Below, piece after piece: positions 1 through 10,178 of a stretch of DNA of 64,000 bases; position 1 is the stretch's first letter, and every line of letters starts with the position of its first letter. This DNA comes from Rhodocyclaceae bacterium. Lineage in GTDB: Bacteria; Pseudomonadota; Gammaproteobacteria; Burkholderiales; Rhodocyclaceae. Location: assembly GCA_030824275.1 (NCBI GenBank), contig JAVBXY010000016.1:51807-115806 (forward strand), written 5' to 3'. A model generated the notes under the pieces. That model saw nothing but the letters and a program-made list of their open reading frames with translations, did no database searches and was not told the DNA's origin. A program made the translations under genes and the position numbers.

Positions 1-181
1 CCTGCTTGCCCTTGGGACCCTGGACGACGTCGAAGGTGACCTTCTCGCCTTCTTTCAGGGACTTGAAGCCAGCCATGTTGATGGCCGAGAAATGCGCGAA
101 CAGATCTTCGCTGCCGTCGTCCGGGGTGATGAAACCAAAACCCTTGGCGTCGTTAAACCACTTGACAGTACCAGTTGCCAT
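1..181 (-). CDS. cspA: Cold-shock protein (CspA family), partial at window edge
   Basis: Reverse complement from 181 reads [60 protein letters not shown], a classic CSD. Confidence 0.96.
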   Translation of the reverse strand, partial: MATGTVKWFNDAKGFGFITPDDGSEDLFAHFSAINMAGFKSLKEGEKVTFDVVQGPKGKQ

Positions 182-568
182 AATCACTTATTCCTTAATC
201 AAAAACAGAAAAATCGGCCACCGCTGCGGGCTGCAAAACGCCGCACCCCGGCCGGGGCATGTTTGACATCAAGTTCGGGAATAGCAGAGGGAGCCAGGCG
301 GCAAACCAGAGGAACTGCGAAACGGCAGGCTGAGAGAGAACCGTAGATCACTGCGTGAGACCTTGTACCAAACACGGTTCGCGTTTTACGCATATTGTCA
401 AGCAGCGTCAACAACTTTCTATGCTGCATTGCACAGCCTGATTTTGGCTTGGCGATTGGCTTAGCTATTGGGTTTTCCCAAGTCGCCCCAAAATGCACTG
501 TCATGAGAGGTCTATTCCCTCTTTTCAGGTGGTGTTGATCGATGCGGGAATCGCATTAGAATCGAAAC

Positions 569-889
569 ATGGTCACACGAAAGCAAGTCGGGCCGGAGGG
601 TGGCGCTGCGCTGGCTCCGGAAAAAAGTCGAACCAAGCCACCGCCCATGTTCAAGGTGCTGTTGCTCAACGACGACTTCACGCCGATGGATTTTGTGGTG
701 GTGGTGCTGGAAAAGTTTTTCAAGCTCTCTCGGGAACAGTCTACGATGGTGATGCTGACGGTTCATCGCGAAGGGAAGGGAGTCTGCGGTATCTATCCAC
801 GGGATGTGGCCGCGACTAAGGTTGAGCAGGTTAGTGCGTTTGCACGTCGGCACCAGCACCCGCTGGCTTGCGTGATGGAGGAAAACTGA
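569..889 (+). CDS. clpS: ATP-dependent Clp protease adaptor ClpS
   Basis: 106 aa ORF with [27 protein letters not shown]...; adjacent to clpA, overlapping ATGA. Confidence 0.97.
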   Translation: MVTRKQVGPEGGAALAPEKSRTKPPPMFKVLLLNDDFTPMDFVVVVLEKFFKLSREQSTMVMLTVHREGKGVCGIYPRDVAATKVEQVSAFARRHQHPLACVMEEN

Positions 890-3162
890 TGATCGCCCAG
901 GAACTGGAAGTCAGCTTGCACATGGCTTTTGTCGAAGCACGGCAGAAGCGCCATGAGTTCATCACCGTTGAGCACCTGCTGCTGGCACTGCTCGACAATC
1001 CCTCCGCCGCCGAGGTTCTGCGCGCCTGCGCCGCCGAGGTCGATGGCCTGCGCCAGGAACTGGTGACCTTCATCAGCGAGCACACCCCCACGGTGGCCGG
1101 CAGCGAAGAAATCGACACCCAGCCGACTCTCGGCTTCCAGCGCGTGATCCAGCGCGCCATCCTGCATGTGCAGTCCTCGGGCAAGAAGGAAGTCACCGGC
1201 GCCAACGTGCTGGTGGCCATCTTCGGCGAAAAGGATTCCCATGCTGTCTATTTCCTCCAGCGCCAGAACATCACCCGCCTGGATGTGGTGAATTTCATCT
1301 CTCACGGCATCACGAAAACGCCGCAGCCGTCCAGCAAGGAAGAACCGACGGAAACCGAAGCCGAGCAGCAGGAAAAGGGCGGCGCGCTGGAGAGCTTCAC
1401 CCTGAACCTCAACCAGCAGGCACTGACCGGCAAGATCGACCCGTTGATCGGGCGCGAAAAGGAACTGGAGCGCGTAATCCAGACCCTTTGCCGTCGGCGC
1501 AAGAACAACCCGCTACTGGTTGGCGAAGCCGGTGTCGGCAAGACCGCCATTGCGGAGGGATTGGCCCGCCGCATCATCGAAAACCGCGTACCGGACATTC
1601 TCGCCAATGCCACCGTCTACTCCTTGGACATGGGCGCGCTGCTGGCCGGCACCAAGTATCGCGGCGATTTCGAACAACGCCTCAAGGGCGTGCTGAAACA
1701 GCTCGCCGAAAATCCGAATGCGATCCTGTTCATCGACGAGATCCACACCCTGATCGGTGCCGGTGCAGCCTCCGGCGGTACGCTGGATGCCTCCAACCTG
1801 CTCAAACCGGCCCTGTCGTCCGGTGCGCTGAAGTGCATCGGCGCCACCACCTACACCGAGTTCCGTGGCGTCTTCGAGAAGGATCACGCCCTCTCCCGTC
1901 GCTTCCAGAAAGTGGACGTCAATGAGCCGTCCGTGGATGAAACCGTCTCCATCCTGCGCGGCCTCAAGTCGCGCTTCGAGGAGCACCACGGCGTCAAGTA
2001 TTCGGCGGCAGCGATTTCCAGCGCGGCCGAGCTGGCGGCAAAGTACATCAACGATCGCCACCTGCCGGACAAGGCCATCGACGTCATCGACGAGGCCGGT
2101 GCCGCCCAGCGCATCCTGCCCAAGTCGAAGCAGAAGAAGACCATCGGCAAGCCGGAGATCGAGGACATCGTTGCCAAGATCGCCCGCATCCCGCCGCAGC
2201 ACGTTTCCGCCGACGACCGCTCGGCCCTGAAGAACCTTGACCGTGACCTGAAGAACATGGTCTTCGGCCAGGACGCCGCCATCGACGCGCTGGCCAAGGC
2301 CATCAAGATGTCGCGCTCGGGCCTGGGCAATCCGCAGAAGCCCATCGGCAGCTTCCTTTTCTCTGGCCCCACGGGCGTTGGCAAGACCGAAGTGGCCCGC
2401 CAATTGGCCTATGGCATGGGTATCGAATTGATCCGCTTCGATATGTCGGAATACATGGAACGCCACGCGGTGAGCCGCCTGATCGGCGCGCCGCCGGGAT
2501 ATGTCGGCTTCGACCAGGGCGGCCTGCTGACCGAGGCCGTGACCAAGAAGCCCCACGCCGTGCTGCTGCTCGACGAAATCGAAAAGGCCCACCCGGATAT
2601 CTTCAACATCCTGCTCCAGGTGATGGACCACGGCACGCTGACGGACAACAACGGCCGCAAGGCCGACTTCCGCAACATCGTCATCATCATGACCACCAAT
2701 GCCGGCGCCGAAGCCCTGCAAAAGACCAGCATCGGCTTCACCGCCAACAAGGGTCAGGGCGACGAGATGGCGGACATCAAGCGCATGTTCACGCCGGAGT
2801 TCCGCAATCGTCTGGATGCCATCATCTCCTTCAGCGCGCTGGACGCCAGCATCATCCTGCGCGTGGTGGACAAGTTCCTGATGCAGCTCGAAGGCCAGTT
2901 GCACGAGAAGAAAGTGGAAGCCATCTTCACCGATACCCTGCGCGCATGGCTGGGTGAAAAGGGCTTTGATCCGCTGATGGGTGCCCGCCCAATGGCGCGC
3001 CTGATTCAGGACACGATCCGCTCCGCGCTGGCCGACGAACTACTGTTCGGCAAGCTGGTGCATGGCGGTCGCGTCACCATCGACCTCGACGAGCACGAGA
3101 AAGTAAAACTGGTCTTCGAGGAAGCCGTAGTTACCCCGGCATCGCCTGCACCGGCGGTCTGA
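889..3162 (+). CDS. clpA: ATP-dependent Clp protease ATP-binding subunit ClpA
   Basis: [14 protein letters not shown]...; two AAA+ modules with GEAGVGKTAIAEGLA and GPTGVGKTEVARQLA. Confidence 0.97.
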   Translation: MIAQELEVSLHMAFVEARQKRHEFITVEHLLLALLDNPSAAEVLRACAAEVDGLRQELVTFISEHTPTVAGSEEIDTQPTLGFQRVIQRAILHVQSSGKKEVTGANVLVAIFGEKDSHAVYFLQRQNITRLDVVNFISHGITKTPQPSSKEEPTETEAEQQEKGGALESFTLNLNQQALTGKIDPLIGREKELERVIQTLCRRRKNNPLLVGEAGVGKTAIAEGLARRIIENRVPDILANATVYSLDMGALLAGTKYRGDFEQRLKGVLKQLAENPNAILFIDEIHTLIGAGAASGGTLDASNLLKPALSSGALKCIGATTYTEFRGVFEKDHALSRRFQKVDVNEPSVDETVSILRGLKSRFEEHHGVKYSAAAISSAAELAAKYINDRHLPDKAIDVIDEAGAAQRILPKSKQKKTIGKPEIEDIVAKIARIPPQHVSADDRSALKNLDRDLKNMVFGQDAAIDALAKAIKMSRSGLGNPQKPIGSFLFSGPTGVGKTEVARQLAYGMGIELIRFDMSEYMERHAVSRLIGAPPGYVGFDQGGLLTEAVTKKPHAVLLLDEIEKAHPDIFNILLQVMDHGTLTDNNGRKADFRNIVIIMTTNAGAEALQKTSIGFTANKGQGDEMADIKRMFTPEFRNRLDAIISFSALDASIILRVVDKFLMQLEGQLHEKKVEAIFTDTLRAWLGEKGFDPLMGARPMARLIQDTIRSALADELLFGKLVHGGRVTIDLDEHEKVKLVFEEAVVTPASPAPAV

Positions 3163-3169
3163 AAATCCT

Positions 3170-3203
3170 CCCGCTGGCAGCTAAGTAATCAGTTGCCAGC
3201 GGG
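3170..3203. terminator. Hairpin between convergent clpA and histidine kinase genes
   Basis: Perfect 10-bp arms CCCGCTGGCA / TGCCAGCGGG around 14-nt loop; overlaps the end of the kinase ORF. Confidence 0.6.
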
Positions 3204-5537
3204 CGGGGTTTCGTCGATCAAACGGAACAGCACCTGCATGTCGAAGGGCTTGACGAGGTAATCGTCGAAACCCAGTTCGGCAGCCTTCTCGAGGTCTTCC
3301 GGCATCGCGTTGGCACTCACGGCAATCACCCGCAGATCGGTAAGCCTGTCGTCGGCGCGTATCCGTCGCAATACCTCCAGGCCATTCATGCCCGGCAGGT
3401 TGATATCCAGCAACAATAGATCCGGCCGCGATTCCGCCAGACGCGCCAGACCGTCACTTCCCGACTCGGCCACATCCAGCCGCACATCGGCACGACGAGC
3501 CAGCATCTTCTTCATCAGCGCAATATTCGCGCGATTGTCCTCGATATAGAGAATCTGTCGCTCCACCACTGATGGTGCAATGACGGGAAGCGGCTCCGTC
3601 GCCGTATCGTCAGGGCCGACTTTTTCCGGCTCGGCCCGGCGCAACAGGATAGTGAAGGTCGAGCCGGCGCCAAGGCGACTTTCGGCATCGATGTGCGCGT
3701 CCATCATTTCCAGCAGGCGGCGGGTAATGGCCAAGCCAATTCCGGTGCCCTCGATGCCGCTGGTTTCACTGACGATCCGCTGGAAAGGCTCGAACAAGCG
3801 TGGCTTCTGGGCCTCGGTGAAACCGAGTCCAGTATCGGCAACGGCGACACTGACCGCATCTTCATGGATATCGACGATGACCCGGACATGGCCGTCACGG
3901 CGGTTGTACTTGATGGCGTTCGACAGCAGGTTGAGCAGGCACTGCTTGAGTCGCATGCGGTCGGCGCTCACCCATGGGCCAAGCTCATCAAGGACCACCG
4001 GCAACAGGCGGATTCCTGCCTTGTACGCCAGGGGCTGCACCAGCAGCATCGCCTCTTCCAGCAAGGGCAGCAACTCGATGGGCTCGATCACCAATTCGTG
4101 GCGGCCAGCCTCGATGCTCGCCAGATCCAGGACCTCGTTGATCAGCGCCAGCAGGTGGTGCCCCGCTGTCAGAATCTGCTCCACGTTCTCCTGCTGGCTA
4201 GGCGTTGGCGGTTCCTGCGGATCGGTCAACACCAATTGTCCGAAGCCGATGATGGCATTCAACGGCGTGCGCAGCTCATGGCTCATGCGCGAAAGGAACT
4301 CGGACTTGGCGCGACTGGCGTCTTCCGCCATCACCTTGGCCTGGACCAGCGCATTCTCGATCTGCTTGCGCTCGGAAAGATCGTGAATGATGCCGATGAA
4401 CAGGCGCTCGCCACCAATACGCGCCTCGCTGACCGCCAGCTCGACGGGGAAAACGCTACCGTCGCGCCGCCGGGCGATGACCTCGCGGCTGCGACCCACC
4501 ACGCGAGCCTCGCCGCCCGCTGCGTAGCGATCCATTTGTGCATCATGGTGCCGCGCATCCATGTCAGGCATCAGGCGGTTGATGCTGCTGCCGCGCATTT
4601 CCGTCGCCGAGTAGCCGAACAGGGCCTCCGCCGCCGGATTGAAGACGGTGACCACGCCCCGCCCATTGGCCACTACGATACCTTCCAACGCCGAATCGAA
4701 AATCGCCCGCAATTGGCTTTCACTACCCTCCAGCGCGCGTTGGTGACGGATGGACTCTTCGACCTGCCGCCGCAAGGCTTCGGTGCGCTCGACCACCCGC
4801 TGCTCGAGATCCGCATTCAACTCGTGCAATTCATCGTAAGAGTTGAGCAGGTTGTCGCGCATCTGGTTAAAGGCATTGACCAGCTGGTCGAACTCATCCT
4901 GCCGACCAAGCCGAGACGGCTGGCGGTCGAGATACAGTGGCAGTTCCAGGTTGGAGAAGGATGCACCGCGCACATAGTTGGCAATGCGCACCAGATGGCG
5001 GGTGATCATGGACCGCACCAGCAGGTAGAGAAAACCCACGAAGGCCAGCGCCATCAATGTCACGCTGATCAACACGTCGCCGGCACGACGCAGGGCCCGC
5101 TGCCGTGCCTGATCCAGATTGGTGGCCACCGTCAGTTCGCCGATCACGACTTCGCTACCGCGAAAACTGTAGAGCAGGGGGAAGCGGCGCTCCAGGCCGC
5201 GCTCTGCCAACTTCTGGCCGGAGGCGACGAAAACCGCGCCATCGACGCGGACCTCGGCGTAATCGAAGTCCGGCAGCCGGACCAGGCCATCAAGCAAGGT
5301 CCCCAGGCGATCACGATCAGCTACCCATACGTTTTCGACCACGCTGCCCAGGTAGCTACGCTCGACCAAGCCATATCGCTCCTCGATCATGGCGACGTCG
5401 CGGCGATACTCCACCAGCAACTGTACTGCGCTCGCGATCAGTGCCATGCCCAGGGCGAACAGCAGCATCCACAGCAGCAGGCGCCGACCAAGCGTACTCA
5501 GCGAAAGCACATCACGCCTAACATCCATGCCGATCAA
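3189..5537 (-). CDS. Hybrid sensor histidine kinase (TM-HAMP-like-PAS-HisKA-HATPase-REC)
   Basis: KSEFLSRMSHELRTPLNAIIGFGQL H-box, GTGIGLAITRRLLEMM, C-terminal receiver DLLLLDINLPGMNG. Confidence 0.93.
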   Translation of the reverse strand: MIGMDVRRDVLSLSTLGRRLLLWMLLFALGMALIASAVQLLVEYRRDVAMIEERYGLVERSYLGSVVENVWVADRDRLGTLLDGLVRLPDFDYAEVRVDGAVFVASGQKLAERGLERRFPLLYSFRGSEVVIGELTVATNLDQARQRALRRAGDVLISVTLMALAFVGFLYLLVRSMITRHLVRIANYVRGASFSNLELPLYLDRQPSRLGRQDEFDQLVNAFNQMRDNLLNSYDELHELNADLEQRVVERTEALRRQVEESIRHQRALEGSESQLRAIFDSALEGIVVANGRGVVTVFNPAAEALFGYSATEMRGSSINRLMPDMDARHHDAQMDRYAAGGEARVVGRSREVIARRRDGSVFPVELAVSEARIGGERLFIGIIHDLSERKQIENALVQAKVMAEDASRAKSEFLSRMSHELRTPLNAIIGFGQLVLTDPQEPPTPSQQENVEQILTAGHHLLALINEVLDLASIEAGRHELVIEPIELLPLLEEAMLLVQPLAYKAGIRLLPVVLDELGPWVSADRMRLKQCLLNLLSNAIKYNRRDGHVRVIVDIHEDAVSVAVADTGLGFTEAQKPRLFEPFQRIVSETSGIEGTGIGLAITRRLLEMMDAHIDAESRLGAGSTFTILLRRAEPEKVGPDDTATEPLPVIAPSVVERQILYIEDNRANIALMKKMLARRADVRLDVAESGSDGLARLAESRPDLLLLDINLPGMNGLEVLRRIRADDRLTDLRVIAVSANAMPEDLEKAAELGFDDYLVKPFDMQVLFRLIDETPPAGN
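3600..3624 (-). repeat. 25-bp dispersed motif copy 1: AAAAGTCGGCCCTGACGATACGGCG
   Basis: In hybrid kinase linker before REC; encodes KVGPDDTA in sense. Confidence 0.85.
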
Positions 5538-6343
5538 CGAACCGTCATCAACGGCCTCATGGCCTTTTCGTGGATCTTCCGATACGTCCCGTCGTGCTTC
5601 ATCTCCGCCAAGGCAGCGGACACCTGATCCACCAGATGAGCATGCTTGCGATGTAGATAGAGGAACTGCTCGGATTTCGCGAGCGGCGGCTCCAACACCG
5701 TCACCCGCAGGCTCTGCGCCCGTGCCTGCGCCAGACCTTGCCAGCGCTCATACAGGACGATATCGGCGCGACGCAGGCGCAGCATGCTGAACAGCTGCTG
5801 CGGATCGCGGACGCGGGTGACGCGATAGTCAGCATCGAGATTATTCTCGAAAATCTTCCAGCCGAGGATATAGGCGAGCTGATACGGCTTGAGCGTATCC
5901 CAGCTCTTGGTCGCAAAGGGCTTATCCGTGGTGTAGGCGACGAAATCCGTGTCCATTACTTTCTCGGGAACACGAATCAGGTTTTCGTACTGATCCTCCA
6001 GTCCCTTGATGCGCGGTAACGCCCCATCGTCGATGCCCTTGTTGGCATTGATGAGCGCGCGCTCGGAGGCATCGTACAGATCCACCTGAGCCTTCAGGCC
6101 AACCCGGCGGAAGACCTCCACCATCAAAAGGTCGAGGAAGCCGTCGTGAGCGGGCGTGGTGTAGGGTTCCTGAACACTGGTATTCAGTTTGAGCGTTAGC
6201 CCTTCCGTCTGGGCCCGGACGCTGCCGATGCAACAGACAAACACCAGCATCAAAATCTGCATCAGGATACGCATCGCTCGACCCTTCGCCATCATGTCGA
6301 AACCTCGACTCCGTCTTCGTTCAAACACCGTGAATACCCGCAC
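5534..6343 (-). CDS. Periplasmic substrate-binding (SBP_bac_3-like) protein, probable sensory partner of the adjacent kinase; true start may be internal (MAKGRAMRIL...)
   Basis: Signal peptide MRILMQILMLVFVCCIGSVRA; EPYTTPAHDGFLDLLMVEVFRRVG; overlaps kinase start by a few nt. Confidence 0.75.
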   Translation of the reverse strand: MRVFTVFERRRSRGFDMMAKGRAMRILMQILMLVFVCCIGSVRAQTEGLTLKLNTSVQEPYTTPAHDGFLDLLMVEVFRRVGLKAQVDLYDASERALINANKGIDDGALPRIKGLEDQYENLIRVPEKVMDTDFVAYTTDKPFATKSWDTLKPYQLAYILGWKIFENNLDADYRVTRVRDPQQLFSMLRLRRADIVLYERWQGLAQARAQSLRVTVLEPPLAKSEQFLYLHRKHAHLVDQVSAALAEMKHDGTYRKIHEKAMRPLMTVR

Positions 6344-6445
6344 GATTCCTCAGGTTGCTGTGGCTATAATACCCGTCGATTCCGCCGCAGGGCGGTGCCC
6401 GACGAGCAACGCCCCTTATTTTTCTTCTGGTGGAAACCACCGACC

Positions 6446-8119
6446 GTGACGCACGCTCAACTGCCCCGCCTGGACATCCTCGTCGTCGACGACGAAGAGG
6501 CCAATCGCCGATTTCTTGAGAAGGCCCTGGTACGTCACGGGCACCGCGTCACGCTGGCCACATCCGGCGAAGAAGCTTTCAAGTGTTATATGGAGGCGGA
6601 GCCCGATCTGGTGCTGATGGACGTGATGATGCCGGGATGGGACGGTTACGAAACCACCCGTCGCATCCGAGCCGGTGGTGGCGTCCGTACCCGCTGGGTA
6701 CCGCTGATCTTTCTCTCGGCGCTGGATCGCGTGCCAGACATCGTGCGCGGCCTGGCCGCCGGCGGCGACGACTACATCACCAAGCCGGTAGACCTGGCGC
6801 TGCTCGAATCCAAGATTTCTGCCATGCAACGCATCGCGGCCTTGCAACGCCAGCTCGAAACAAAAAACACCGAGCTTGCCAGCTACTACCGCGAGAATGA
6901 GGAACGCAAGCATGAGGCCGCCGAACTCTTCGGCCGCCTCATGCGCCACGACCGCCTGCCACCGGGCGGTTTGATCCGCGTGCGGGTCGTCTCCGCCGAC
7001 AATTTCAGCGGCGACCTGGCCGGCGCCGCGCGTTCCGCCGAGGGCCATGACTACCTGATGCTGGCCGATGCCGCCGGTCACGGCCTCACCGCCGCGATCA
7101 ACGTCATGCCCGCAGTGGATTGCTTCTACTCCCTGGCCGACCAAGGCTATTCCCTGCAACGCATCGCTGCAACCATCAACTCCCGCTTGCGCCAACTGCT
7201 GCCGGTGGACCACTTCGTCGCCATCCTGCTGGCACGCGTCGACGTACCCCGTGGCGAAATCGAAGTCCTCAACGCCGGCATGCCCGCTGCCTATCTGCTG
7301 GATGCCGATGGCAAGCTACTCAACCAGTTCGCCTCCCACCACTTCCCGCTCGGCGTCGCCGACATGCGCGACGAAGATTTCGACGTCGCCACCGTCCCCG
7401 CGCCGGCTGGCGCTCAGCTCTTCGCCTGTTCCGATGGCCTGCTCGAAGCCACTACCGCCGACGGTGAAGCCTTCGGTGAAGTGCGCATGCTCCACACGCT
7501 GAGCAGTACCGCCGCGCCCGTTCGCTTCGATACGCTACTGGCGGCGGTGGACCGTTTCCGTGGCGGACACCCCGCCCATGACGACGTCTCCCTCACCCAA
7601 CTCACGGTGCCCGGATTCGCCGTCCCGCCAGCGCCGACTATTTCCGGTGACACGCTGGATGAAGGTGAAGCGGAAAGCTTCCAGCTCACGCTCGGCCCCT
7701 CCTCGCTACGCAATCCCGACCTGATCCCCTCCGTCATCGGCCTCATCGGCGAAGTGCTGCATCTGGCCGACATCTCGCGGCGCACCCTGGCGATCCTGCT
7801 TACCGAACTGGTGACCAACAGCCTCGACTACGGACTGCTCGGCATGACGTCGCGTCATGCCGCGACGGATCGCACCGTCTGGCGCGAGGAGAAACTGCGT
7901 CGCCTCGCGGCGCTCAAGTCAGGCCGTATCCGGCTCTCGCTCCAGCACGTCGCCTGGCAAGGCGAACCCGCTTGGTGCCTGGAAGTTTCAGACACCGGAA
8001 ATGGTTTCGTCCACGCTATCGATCCCCCTCCTCACAGCGGCATCGAGCGCACGCGGCAACGTTCCCTGACTCTCCGGTTCAATGATTCCGGCAATGTCGT
8101 CACCAGCTGGTTCTACTAA
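6446..8119 (+). CDS. Response regulator with SpoIIE/PP2C phosphatase and C-terminal HATPase (RsbU/RsbW-like fusion); GTG start assumed
   Basis: ILVVDDEEANRRFLEKAL...DLVLMDVMMPGWDG; DAAGHGLTAAINVMP, GGHPAHDDVSLTQL; TELVTNSLDYG anti-sigma-type HATPase. Confidence 0.85.
   Translation: MTHAQLPRLDILVVDDEEANRRFLEKALVRHGHRVTLATSGEEAFKCYMEAEPDLVLMDVMMPGWDGYETTRRIRAGGGVRTRWVPLIFLSALDRVPDIVRGLAAGGDDYITKPVDLALLESKISAMQRIAALQRQLETKNTELASYYRENEERKHEAAELFGRLMRHDRLPPGGLIRVRVVSADNFSGDLAGAARSAEGHDYLMLADAAGHGLTAAINVMPAVDCFYSLADQGYSLQRIAATINSRLRQLLPVDHFVAILLARVDVPRGEIEVLNAGMPAAYLLDADGKLLNQFASHHFPLGVADMRDEDFDVATVPAPAGAQLFACSDGLLEATTADGEAFGEVRMLHTLSSTAAPVRFDTLLAAVDRFRGGHPAHDDVSLTQLTVPGFAVPPAPTISGDTLDEGEAESFQLTLGPSSLRNPDLIPSVIGLIGEVLHLADISRRTLAILLTELVTNSLDYGLLGMTSRHAATDRTVWREEKLRRLAALKSGRIRLSLQHVAWQGEPAWCLEVSDTGNGFVHAIDPPPHSGIERTRQRSLTLRFNDSGNVVTSWFY
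7618..7642 (-). repeat. 25-bp dispersed motif copy 2: AATAGTCGGCGCTGGCGGGACGGCG
   Basis: In PP2C-HATPase linker; antisense to gene, encodes AVPPAPTI. Confidence 0.85.
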
Positions 8120-10178
8120 TCGCAGCATCGGCCCCGCCGTTCCGGCGGGAACGCTCCAGGCCCTGGAGAGCGAATATCTGCGTCTGGCCCTCGACAGCCA
8201 TGCCATTGTCAGCATCGCCGAGCCGGGCGGCGGCATCATCTACGTCAACGAGAAATTCTGCGAAGTCTCGGGCTACTCGCGAGTGGAACTGCTCGGCAGC
8301 AACCACCGCATCGTCAAGTCCGGCATGCATCCCCCGGAATTCTTCGCCAACATGTGGGAGACCATCTCTTCCGGTCGCATCTGGCAGGGCGAAGTCTGCA
8401 ACCGGGCCAAGAGCGGTCGCCTGTACTGGGTCGAGTCGACCATCGTGCCGTTTCTCGACGCCAACGGCCTACCCTACCAGTACGTTTCCATCCGGACCAA
8501 CGTCACCGCGCAAAAGCGCAGCGAACGCCTGCTCTCCGCGCTGGCGACCGCTGAAGCGCAAACCATTGCCGAAGAACCACCGGCAGAGATATTCCCCAAA
8601 CTGCTGATGGCCGTGCTGCCCCTAGTCGGTTGCGAATTTGGCTTCATCGGCGAATGCAGTGAGAACGATCTGCCGGCCCTCAACCTGCTGGCCATCACCG
8701 ACCATGTCTGGGACGACGCCTGCCGTGCCATGCATGCCCGCGTGCACGACGGCCACTTGCATTTCGACGACATCGACTCACCCTTCGGCCGAAGTCTGAG
8801 CGTAGGACAAGCCGTCGTGATGAACCTGCCATCGGCGGAAGGCCTCGTCGGCCTCGATAACTTTCTCGCCCTGCCCCTGATGCGAGGCGAGGCCACCCTG
8901 GGCATGATCGGCCTGGGCAACCGCCATGGCGGTTTCGATGACCGAATCGTCCAGTTCATCCAGCCCCTGGCCGCCACCTGCGGCAGCATGATCGCCAGCC
9001 TGCGTTTCCGTCGCCAGCGGGAACGCATCACCGAAGCGCTGGTGCTGGCGCGGGATCGGGCCGAGCAGGCCAGCCACGCCAAGTCCGAATTCCTTTCGCG
9101 CATGAGCCACGAACTGCGTACGCCGCTCAATGCCATCATTGGTTTCGGCCAATTGCTGGCTACCGATCCGGTCGAGCCACCGACGCCGGACCAAAGCGAG
9201 AGCATCAACCAGATCCTGACCGCCGGCCGCCATCTGCTCGAACTGATCAACGAAGTCCTCGATCTGGCCCGCATCGAATCCGGCCGCCTGCACCTGACCC
9301 TGGTCAACGTCGCCCTCCCCTCCCTGCTCGACGAATGCCTGCTGCTGCTTCAGCCCCTGGCCCGCGAGCGGACGATCTCCCTCCACTCGTCGGTGGCAGC
9401 CAACGGACTGACCATCGCCGCCGACCGCACCAGACTCAAGCAGGTGCTGATCAACGTGCTGGCCAATGCCATCAAGTACAACCAGGCTGATGGCGAAGTA
9501 CATGTCCAACTGGAGGAACGGCCGGAGCAAGTTGGCATCGTCATCACCGACACGGGACGCGGCTTCGCCCAGTCGGAACAGGACCATATCTTCCAGCCCT
9601 TCACCCGTCTGGGCAGCGCCGAGGAGGAGGAAGGCACCGGCATTGGACTCGCCATCACCCGACACCTGATGGAACTCATGGGCGGCCAGATCGAACTGGT
9701 CAGCGCACCGGGCCATGGCAGCACCTTCACGCTATGGCTTCGTCGCGGCAGCGGCGATGAGGAGCCGATGTCCTCCCCGGCGCCAAGGAAGTCTCAACGC
9801 GACGTCGCACGCCGGCGCATCCTCTACATTGAAGACGATCATGCCAATCGACTGCTGGTGGAAAAAGCCCTGTCGCGCAACGACACATGGGAAGTCATCA
9901 CCGCCGAAACCGGCAACGAGGGGCTGATGCTGGCCCGTCACCTGGACCCGGACCTCATCCTGCTCGACCTGGAGTTGCCGGACAGCAATGGCTTCGACCT
10001 CAAGCGCCAGATCGATGCCATGCCCCATCGACGCAAGGTTTCCATCGTAGCCATTTCCGCCCATGCCAATCCGGACGAGGTCAAGCGCGGGCGCGAAGCC
10101 GGTTTCGCCGCCTACGTCACCAAGCCCCTCGACATCGATAACCTGCCTGCGGTACTCCAAGCCCATCTGACCCCATGA
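8094..10178 (+). CDS. Hybrid sensor histidine kinase (PAS-GAF-like-HisKA-HATPase-REC)
   Basis: KSEFLSRMSHELRTPLNAIIGFGQLL; GTGIGLAITRHLMELMGG; C-terminal REC DLILLDLELPDSNG. Start could also be 8082. Confidence 0.92.
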   Translation: MSSPAGSTNRSIGPAVPAGTLQALESEYLRLALDSHAIVSIAEPGGGIIYVNEKFCEVSGYSRVELLGSNHRIVKSGMHPPEFFANMWETISSGRIWQGEVCNRAKSGRLYWVESTIVPFLDANGLPYQYVSIRTNVTAQKRSERLLSALATAEAQTIAEEPPAEIFPKLLMAVLPLVGCEFGFIGECSENDLPALNLLAITDHVWDDACRAMHARVHDGHLHFDDIDSPFGRSLSVGQAVVMNLPSAEGLVGLDNFLALPLMRGEATLGMIGLGNRHGGFDDRIVQFIQPLAATCGSMIASLRFRRQRERITEALVLARDRAEQASHAKSEFLSRMSHELRTPLNAIIGFGQLLATDPVEPPTPDQSESINQILTAGRHLLELINEVLDLARIESGRLHLTLVNVALPSLLDECLLLLQPLARERTISLHSSVAANGLTIAADRTRLKQVLINVLANAIKYNQADGEVHVQLEERPEQVGIVITDTGRGFAQSEQDHIFQPFTRLGSAEEEEGTGIGLAITRHLMELMGGQIELVSAPGHGSTFTLWLRRGSGDEEPMSSPAPRKSQRDVARRRILYIEDDHANRLLVEKALSRNDTWEVITAETGNEGLMLARHLDPDLILLDLELPDSNGFDLKRQIDAMPHRRKVSIVAISAHANPDEVKRGREAGFAAYVTKPLDIDNLPAVLQAHLTP

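Noticed and set aside
3693-5627. 644-aa plus-strand ORF opposite the hybrid kinase
   Set aside because: Shadow ORF in GC-rich DNA; opposite strand encodes a convincing kinase. Same reasoning for 1513-2904, 14174-15391, 17834-19201, 37895-39883, 47708-49198 and 58624-60453.
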